Shown here one piece after another: positions 14,527 through 18,630 of a stretch of DNA of 18,630 nt. The notes beneath the pieces were generated by a model, which did not search any database, had not been told where the DNA came from, and saw only the letters and a list, made by a program, of their open reading frames with translations. The DNA comes from DRYM01 sp964526225 (lineage in GTDB: Archaea; Thermoproteota; Thermoprotei_A; EX4484-217-1), in contig CAZGLL010000029.1 in the NCBI GenBank assembly GCA_964526225.1, positions 1-18,630 of the forward strand. The letters run 5' to 3'. The translations under genes were made by a program, and so were the position numbers. Positions within the stretch are counted from its first letter, which is position 1; each line of letters begins with the position of its first letter.

Positions 14527-15381
14527 TTAGCTCTTCTTTCTAAAGACTATTGAGGCATATCCTACAACAGCTGATGTATCTCCGGTTACATCTCCTGATG
14601 TAGCATGTTTGAGAAGTTTAGCTTCAACATTTCCTATTAGATTCGCATACTCTATTAAGACCATTGTTGGACCGGGACCACACATTGATATGTCATACCC
14701 CTCAATAGTTTTATGTAATTTTTCAGAATTCATTTCTAAAATAGCATCTATGGCTAATTTATCCTTCTTCACCGTGATGTCCTGCGGTTCGTAATGGTTT
14801 AAGTCGGTGCTGACAATTATAACTACGTCTTTTCCTAAGTCTTTTGAAGCCTCAAATATGGCTTTAGCTACTTTTTCCGCTACCTCAGGTGTTTGCCACA
14901 TCATAGTTATCGGTACAAAAAATATTTCTCCGTAAATAAACTGTAAAAATGGTAATTGAACTTCTATTGAATGTTCATATCTATGAGCTGCAGGATCTAT
15001 GTCCACTATTTCGCTACGTTTAGCTATTTCCTTAGCTAATTCTTTATCAACAAAAACTTTACCTAATGGAGTATACCAGTCATCAATCATTGTTGAAATA
15101 GGCGATCCCAACCCCGTATGGTTTGGCCCTAATATTACAAAAACATCGGGCTTACCATCCTTAGCTAATTCTAGAAAACCGTGAGCAGCAACAGGTCCTG
15201 AATAAATATATCCAGCATGTGGGGAAACAAGGCCAATAATTCTTCTTGCGCCAATAGTTTCTTCAGCTTTAGGAAGCTTTCCAGGTCCAAGAGGGTGCGT
15301 AAATACTTCCTCTATTTGCTTCTTTAGAAGTTCAGGTTCACTCTCATAAAATAATCCCGCAACAGCAGGGGTACGTACCAT
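14527..15381 (-). CDS. MEMO1 family protein
   Basis: MEMO proteins resemble class III extradiol dioxygenases and bind a metal; their archaeal role is not settled. The 284-residue product has the conserved histidines and loops: SPHAGYIYSGPVAAHG, LGPNHTGLGSPIS, the EHSIEVQLPFLQ motif, VSTDLNHY, MCGPGPTMV and a C-terminal SGDVTGDTSAVVGY. It starts after S2 with a GGTGATT Shine-Dalgarno. The S2-MEMO-kinase-IPK order is shared with other archaea, so it has long been linked with the lipid genes, though a role in lipid synthesis is only a guess. Confidence 0.92.
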   Translation of the reverse strand: MVRTPAVAGLFYESEPELLKKQIEEVFTHPLGPGKLPKAEETIGARRIIGLVSPHAGYIYSGPVAAHGFLELAKDGKPDVFVILGPNHTGLGSPISTMIDDWYTPLGKVFVDKELAKEIAKRSEIVDIDPAAHRYEHSIEVQLPFLQFIYGEIFFVPITMMWQTPEVAEKVAKAIFEASKDLGKDVVIIVSTDLNHYEPQDITVKKDKLAIDAILEMNSEKLHKTIEGYDISMCGPGPTMVLIEYANLIGNVEAKLLKHATSGDVTGDTSAVVGYASIVFRKKS

Positions 15382-15440
15382 AAGCTAATCACCTAGCATA
15401 CTCTTACCTTAAGATTTTTACTAAAGTATTCTATGTATTC

Positions 15441-16076
15441 TTACGCTCTTGTTATTTTCTGTTCAAATTCTTCAACAGGTACTGGCAAGTCTCCATGGGG
15501 AGGGATTTCTCCTCTCTCCCTTAGAACTTGTCTTGTAAGTAGCCAGTATAGCAATGCAAGCGCTTTCCTACCCTTATTGTTAGCTGGAATTACTAGGTCA
15601 ACGAATTCGATTTTATTGTCTGAATCGCAAAACGCAACAACAGGTATTCCTACCTTAGAAGCCTCCTTAAGTGCTTGCGAATCAGATCTAGGATCAGTTA
15701 CTATTATGAGGTCTGGTTCAAGGTAATTTTCTAAATGAGGATTAGTGAAAGTTCCTGGTTGTATTCTACCCGTAATTGCCTTACATCCTATAAACTTGCA
15801 GAACATTTGAACAGGCTTATGCCCGTACTGTCTTACCGAAACAGCAACTATTTTTGAAGGATCATATCTTGCAATGAATTTTGCCGCTATCCTTAATCTA
15901 TGATCTGTTTGCCTTACATCTAATATGTGAAGACCGTCTGGTCTTATTTTATAAACGAACTTCATCATATGTTTCGTTCCAATATGCGTTCCTATGTGAA
16001 CTCCTGCAGCCAAATATGTTTCCAACGGTACTAGGAACTCTGTTTCCTTTCTTTCAACACGTTTCTCCGAGGACAT
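15441..16076 (-). CDS. rps2: 30S ribosomal protein S2
   Basis: This is a small-subunit protein located between head and body of the 30S. The 211-residue product shows YLAAGVHIGTHIGTKHM near the N-terminus, then IRPDGLHILDVRQTDHRLRIAAKFIA, GRIQPGTFTNP, PDLIIVTDPRSDSQALKEA and IPVVAFCDSDN, all typical of archaeal S2. GGTG at 16088-16085 lies 8 nt before the ATG. It follows RpoN by 17 nt, so there is no room for the rpoK and enolase genes that lie between them in many euryarchaea. Confidence 0.95.
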   Translation of the reverse strand: MSSEKRVERKETEFLVPLETYLAAGVHIGTHIGTKHMMKFVYKIRPDGLHILDVRQTDHRLRIAAKFIARYDPSKIVAVSVRQYGHKPVQMFCKFIGCKAITGRIQPGTFTNPHLENYLEPDLIIVTDPRSDSQALKEASKVGIPVVAFCDSDNKIEFVDLVIPANNKGRKALALLYWLLTRQVLRERGEIPPHGDLPVPVEEFEQKITRA

Positions 16077-16093
16077 AGTGTTAGCACCACGGA

Positions 16094-16294
16094 TTAAGCA
16101 GGTCTTGTAAACTTAATTACCTGGTATATAAGGTCTACGTGTGAAAGAAGCATTCTTCTACAACAATATCTTTTAACACCTAAATCATCAAGTACTTTCT
16201 CGGGGCTTTCCCCTTGAGCAACTTTTCTACTAAACTCTTCCCACTTATCTCCAATTACGGCGCCGCATGTGAAGCATCTTACCGGAATTAGCAA
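16094..16294 (-). CDS. rpoN: RNA polymerase subunit Rpo10/N
   Basis: This is the small zinc-binding RNA polymerase subunit that joins the D-L assembly platform. The 66-residue product begins (M)LIPVRCFTCGAVIGDKWEEF and carries the family zinc site C7-x2-C10 and C44-C45 (KRYCCRRMLLSHVDL). The start is the TTG at 16294-16292, preceded at 7 nt by GGTGAGGT (16309-16302), which gives exactly the family length. The frame stays open upstream to an ATG at 16387, but that overlaps S9 and adds 31 residues foreign to the family. Confidence 0.95.
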   Translation of the reverse strand: MLIPVRCFTCGAVIGDKWEEFSRKVAQGESPEKVLDDLGVKRYCCRRMLLSHVDLIYQVIKFTRPA

Positions 16295-16340
16295 TTCTTT
16301 AACCTCACCCGCATATTTAGTTTCGAAGAGGATTAAATTC

Positions 16341-16745
16341 TTATCTATAGGATTTCTGCCATCTCCTTCTAGCACTATATCGAGCAAACTTCTTCGGCTC
16401 AGCTTGTCTGGGATCTCCGCTAAGCATTGTTTTATCGTATTCTAAGAATATTTTCTTCAACTCTTCATTCTTAGTTAACTCTACAAGCCCCCTTGCAATA
16501 GCCATTCTAGCAGCATCTGCTTGTGCCATAACCCCGCCTCCTCTAACATTAACATGGATATCAACACAGTTTCTTATGTCATCTCCGGCAAGTAGAAGTG
16601 GTTCTAGAATTTTCCATCTTGCCACCTCTATAGGGTAAATTTCTAGCGGAATATTGTTTATGAAGACCCTGCCTTTACCAGGCCTAATTATAGCTCTTGC
16701 AATAGCTGTTTTCCTTTTGCCCGAGGAAATAATTATTTTAGTCAA
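16341..16745 (-). CDS. rps9: 30S ribosomal protein S9
   Basis: The 134-residue product of the S9/S16 family has SSGKRKTAIARAIIRPGKGRV at the start, DIHVNVRGGGVMAQADAARMAIARGLVE in the middle, and the C-terminal tail PKKFARYSARRRWQKSYR that reaches the P-site tRNA. The start is a TTG at 16745-16743, 8 nt after GGTG (in GGTGG, 16757-16753). A nearer upstream ATG (16749) is out of frame and hits a stop after three codons. It follows L13 by 21 nt. Confidence 0.95.
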   Translation of the reverse strand: MTKIIISSGKRKTAIARAIIRPGKGRVFINNIPLEIYPIEVARWKILEPLLLAGDDIRNCVDIHVNVRGGGVMAQADAARMAIARGLVELTKNEELKKIFLEYDKTMLSGDPRQAEPKKFARYSARRRWQKSYR

Positions 16746-16766
16746 GCATGAACCACCTTAGAACCT

Positions 16767-17225
16767 CTATGCTTTTAAAACCTTAGGTTTCCAACCCATT
16801 TGCAAAGCTATTTCAGCTAATGTAACATATGTTCTTCCAAGCCTCGTAGCTAAAGCATCTTCAATCTTAATCATTTTATCCTTTACATTTTCATATTCAG
16901 GTGGAATACCTGAGAAAACCTTTAGTCTACGAAATGCCGCCCTACCTTTAGGTTTATCCATAGGTAACATTCCTCTAATAGCTTTCCTAACAATGTTTTC
17001 TGGGCTTCTAGGTCTACGAATACCTTGCTTATATGGGTTATAGTGTGTTTTAACTTTGAAAAGTAACTTATACGATTCAATAACCATTTTCTTATTTCCG
17101 CTTACAACTATTTTGTCAGCGTTTAGAATCGTTATTCTTTCCCCCTTAAGTAGTCTTTTAGCTACAATACTCGCTAACCTACCTAGAATATGTCTTTCAC
17201 CGTTAATTATTGTTTCATTCTGCAT
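16767..17225 (-). CDS. rpl13: 50S ribosomal protein L13
   Basis: This is a large-subunit protein. The product shows ERHILGRLASIVAKRLLKGE, ADKIVVSGNK, RRPRSPENIVRKAIRGMLPM and KGRAAFRRLKVFSG, typical of archaeal L13, and ends MGWKPKVLKA. I chose the ATG at 17225 because a GGTG (17238-17235) lies 9 nt before it. A GTG at 17237, overlapping the L18e stop as GTGA, would add four residues but has no good ribosome-binding site. It is part of the L18e-L13-S9 run. Confidence 0.94.
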   Translation of the reverse strand: MQNETIINGERHILGRLASIVAKRLLKGERITILNADKIVVSGNKKMVIESYKLLFKVKTHYNPYKQGIRRPRSPENIVRKAIRGMLPMDKPKGRAAFRRLKVFSGIPPEYENVKDKMIKIEDALATRLGRTYVTLAEIALQMGWKPKVLKA

Positions 17226-17233
17226 TACATTAT

Positions 17234-17596
17234 TCACCCTATTATCTTAATGTTTGAGCCTTTAGGATTTTGATAAGCTAATTCGAGAATATGTAAGCAT
17301 TTACCTCCGGCGGAAACTATTTTCTCATATGCGGTTTTGGAGAAACCTATTGCTGCAACAGTAACCTTATGGTTTATGTTTCCTGCACCAAGAACTTTGC
17401 CTGGAACTACAACTACATCTCCGTCTTTGGTGTATCTATTTATTCTAGAAACATTAACAACAATTCTTTGCCTAGTTGGTTTCTCCAGTCTTTCAGCTAT
17501 GTCCTTCCATATTTTAGCTTTGTTTTCTCTAGAAGTCTTCTTTAGAAGTCTAATGGTTTTTCTTAGAACGTAGTTTGTTGGTCCTGTTCTCTTCAT
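17234..17596 (-). CDS. rpl18e: 50S ribosomal protein L18e
   Basis: This is an archaeal/eukaryal large-subunit protein, homologous to bacterial L15. The 120-residue product contains MKRTGPTNYVLRKTIRLLKK, the segment RQRIVVNVSRINRYTKDGDV and VVPGKVLGAGNINHKVTVAAIGFS, all well-conserved family segments. Its ATG follows the RpoD stop with no gap, with GGTGGG (inside the RpoD tail) as Shine-Dalgarno. Its stop overlaps the possible GTG of L13. Confidence 0.95.
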   Translation of the reverse strand: MKRTGPTNYVLRKTIRLLKKTSRENKAKIWKDIAERLEKPTRQRIVVNVSRINRYTKDGDVVVVPGKVLGAGNINHKVTVAAIGFSKTAYEKIVSAGGKCLHILELAYQNPKGSNIKIIG

Positions 17597-18415
17597 TTAC
17601 TTACCCACCTTTTTCAATTCTTCAACATGTTTAATGAATTCCTCAGATTTCTTTTCAAGAATTTTAGCTGCCTCAGTAATGATGGTTTCAGGGGGAAGCG
17701 CTCCTGTAGACTCAATAGTTAGAATATATGAGTTTTCAACCCACGAAACCTTTATTGCTTGTGGTTCGCATACTTCTTCACAAGCCCTACATAGCGTACA
17801 TTCGAGAACATTCCTTACTTTTAAACTATTGTTTTCTATAAACAAGATGTTTTTAGAACATTCTTCAACGCATTTACCGCATAAATTACATTTTCTCATA
17901 TCAATTCTTATTTTCGGAACATATTTATGGGCACTTACTGAAACGGGAGACCACTTAATATGCTCTTTCCCTCTACCTAGTCTAGCATATGCTTCTAACG
18001 TTATTTTCTGACCCTTAGCTAGGATAGCTATGGGTATTTTATCTGAAACAGGCTTTACTGTTGGGTCTTCGCTTTGTAAATCTCCAGAATAAATAATTTC
18101 ATAATCTCTCTTAGCTTCAACGTCAAGGAAAAGTCTAGTATAACATTCAGGATTGCTTATTGGATTTGCTCCTTCACATTCTTCAGGAGGTTTGAAGCGG
18201 GAAAGATCTGTTGTTAAAGGTATTAACCCTAACCTATGGGCTATTATTTCATCGTATAAAACTGAGGTATTATCTAGAAAAGCAACTTCATCAATAGCTA
18301 ATGTCGGCACATCTGATATTGCAAGTCTTCTTATAGCATTAACTAGAGGTAAGGGGGCTCCTTCAATAAGGAGCTTAATTCTCCTATTGTCCTTTTCGAG
18401 AATTTTTAGTTTCAT
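17597..18415 (-). CDS. rpoD: RNA polymerase subunit Rpo3/D with ferredoxin-like Fe-S domain
   Basis: This is the archaeal counterpart of the alpha/Rpb3 subunit and nucleates RNA polymerase assembly with subunits L, N and P. The N-terminus (PLPLVNAIRRLAISDVPTLAIDEV, HRLGLIPLTTD) is the dimerisation domain. Residues about 170-220 hold a ferredoxin-like insertion with two full cysteine sets: C176-x2-C179-x2-C182-x3-C186 and C206-x2-C209-x2-C212-x3-C216, enough for two [4Fe-4S] clusters. Subunit D proteins vary in how many of these cysteines they keep; this one keeps all eight. The C-terminal part returns to the dimerisation domain (YILTIESTGALPPETIITEAAKIL). It lies between S11 and L18e as in most archaea. 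Confidence 0.96.
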   Translation of the reverse strand: MKLKILEKDNRRIKLLIEGAPLPLVNAIRRLAISDVPTLAIDEVAFLDNTSVLYDEIIAHRLGLIPLTTDLSRFKPPEECEGANPISNPECYTRLFLDVEAKRDYEIIYSGDLQSEDPTVKPVSDKIPIAILAKGQKITLEAYARLGRGKEHIKWSPVSVSAHKYVPKIRIDMRKCNLCGKCVEECSKNILFIENNSLKVRNVLECTLCRACEEVCEPQAIKVSWVENSYILTIESTGALPPETIITEAAKILEKKSEEFIKHVEELKKVGK

Positions 18416-18433
18416 TTTTAAACACTCCTTCCT

Positions 18434-18630
18434 CTAGACTCTTCTACCTCTACGTCCACCAGGCCTTCTTGTTGTATCATGAGGTATTGGTGTTACATCC
18501 TCTATCCTACCGATAATAAATCCTGCTCTAGCAAGAGCCCTTATCGCAGCTTGTGCTCCGGGACCAGGAGTTTTCGGTCCATGACCTCCGGGTGCTCTTA
18601 CCTTTATGTGTATAGCTCTAATACCCTTAT
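18434..18630 (-). CDS. rps11: 30S ribosomal protein S11 (partial, 5' end outside window)
   Basis: These are the C-terminal 64 codons of S11, a platform protein of the small subunit. The translation reads KGIRAIHIKVRAPGGHGPK, then TPGPGAQAAIRALARAGFIIGRI, EDVTPIPHDTTRRPGGRRGRRV and a TAG at 18436-18434, matching the conserved S11 end. RpoD begins 18 nt downstream with a GGAAGGAG Shine-Dalgarno between them. The N-terminal half lies beyond base 18630. Confidence 0.95.
   Translation of the reverse strand, partial: KGIRAIHIKVRAPGGHGPKTPGPGAQAAIRALARAGFIIGRIEDVTPIPHDTTRRPGGRRGRRV

Noticed and set aside
16295..16387. RpoN starting at ATG 16387
   Set aside because: It overlaps S9 and adds 31 residues not found in RpoN. 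The TTG at 16294 has a well-placed GGTGAGGT and gives the normal length.

Overview
This window looks like a chromosomal core segment of a hyperthermophilic archaeon of the Thermoproteota (crenarchaeal type, perhaps Desulfurococcales-like). The evidence is the AT-rich DNA, the archaeal ribosomal proteins (S6e, S28e, L7Ae, L18e, L24e), the archaeal RNA polymerase subunits (Rpo3/D, Rpo7/E', Rpo10/N), aIF2-gamma and aIF5B, a Fe-S RpoD, a crenarchaeal DUF2118 protein, and archaeal isoprenoid lipid genes. Genes are packed tightly and often start one to a few bases after the previous stop, or overlap it. Many starts follow a GGTG or GGAGG Shine-Dalgarno core at about 7-10 nt. I see no rRNA, tRNA, CRISPR or insertion sequence, and no gene-free stretch longer than 300 bases.

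Layout. (1) 1-2437, minus strand: S6e, aIF2-gamma, a PIN-domain nuclease and the 5' part of rpoE', a known archaeal translation/transcription cluster. (2) 2606-3269, plus: an exported protein of unknown function whose signal peptide seems broken by a one-base frameshift. (3) 3395-6916, plus: aIF5B, split inside its P-loop by a 570-residue intein with a LAGLIDADG homing endonuclease. (4) 6913-8330: ndk, L24e, S28e and L7Ae. The gene order is the usual one (L7Ae-S28e-L24e-ndk-aIF5B), but S28e and aIF5B lie on the opposite strand. (5) 8418-18630, minus: one long run of S11 (partial), RpoD, L18e, L13, S9, RpoN, S2, MEMO, a GHMP-kinase-like gene, isopentenyl phosphate kinase, type 2 IPP isomerase, geranylgeranyl diphosphate synthase, DUF2118 and glutamyl-tRNA synthetase. 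It joins the transcription/translation machinery to the late mevalonate pathway that makes archaeal membrane lipids.

How the genes work together. The GHMP-like protein would act early in the mevalonate pathway if it is active. IPK makes isopentenyl diphosphate, IDI-2 isomerises it, and GGPPS condenses the units to the C20 chain of archaeal lipids. The rest supply tRNA charging, initiation factors, ribosomal proteins and RNA polymerase subunits.

This is mostly an ordinary housekeeping region and I did not find a new defence or mobile system. The points most worth a second look are: the IPP isomerase, which has no ATG/GTG/TTG ahead of its conserved N-terminus and appears to start at a stop-coupled CTG; the GHMP protein at the mevalonate kinase locus, which lacks the family's catalytic motifs; the frameshifted signal peptide; the 11-bp perfect inverted repeat at the rpoE' promoter; and the intein.
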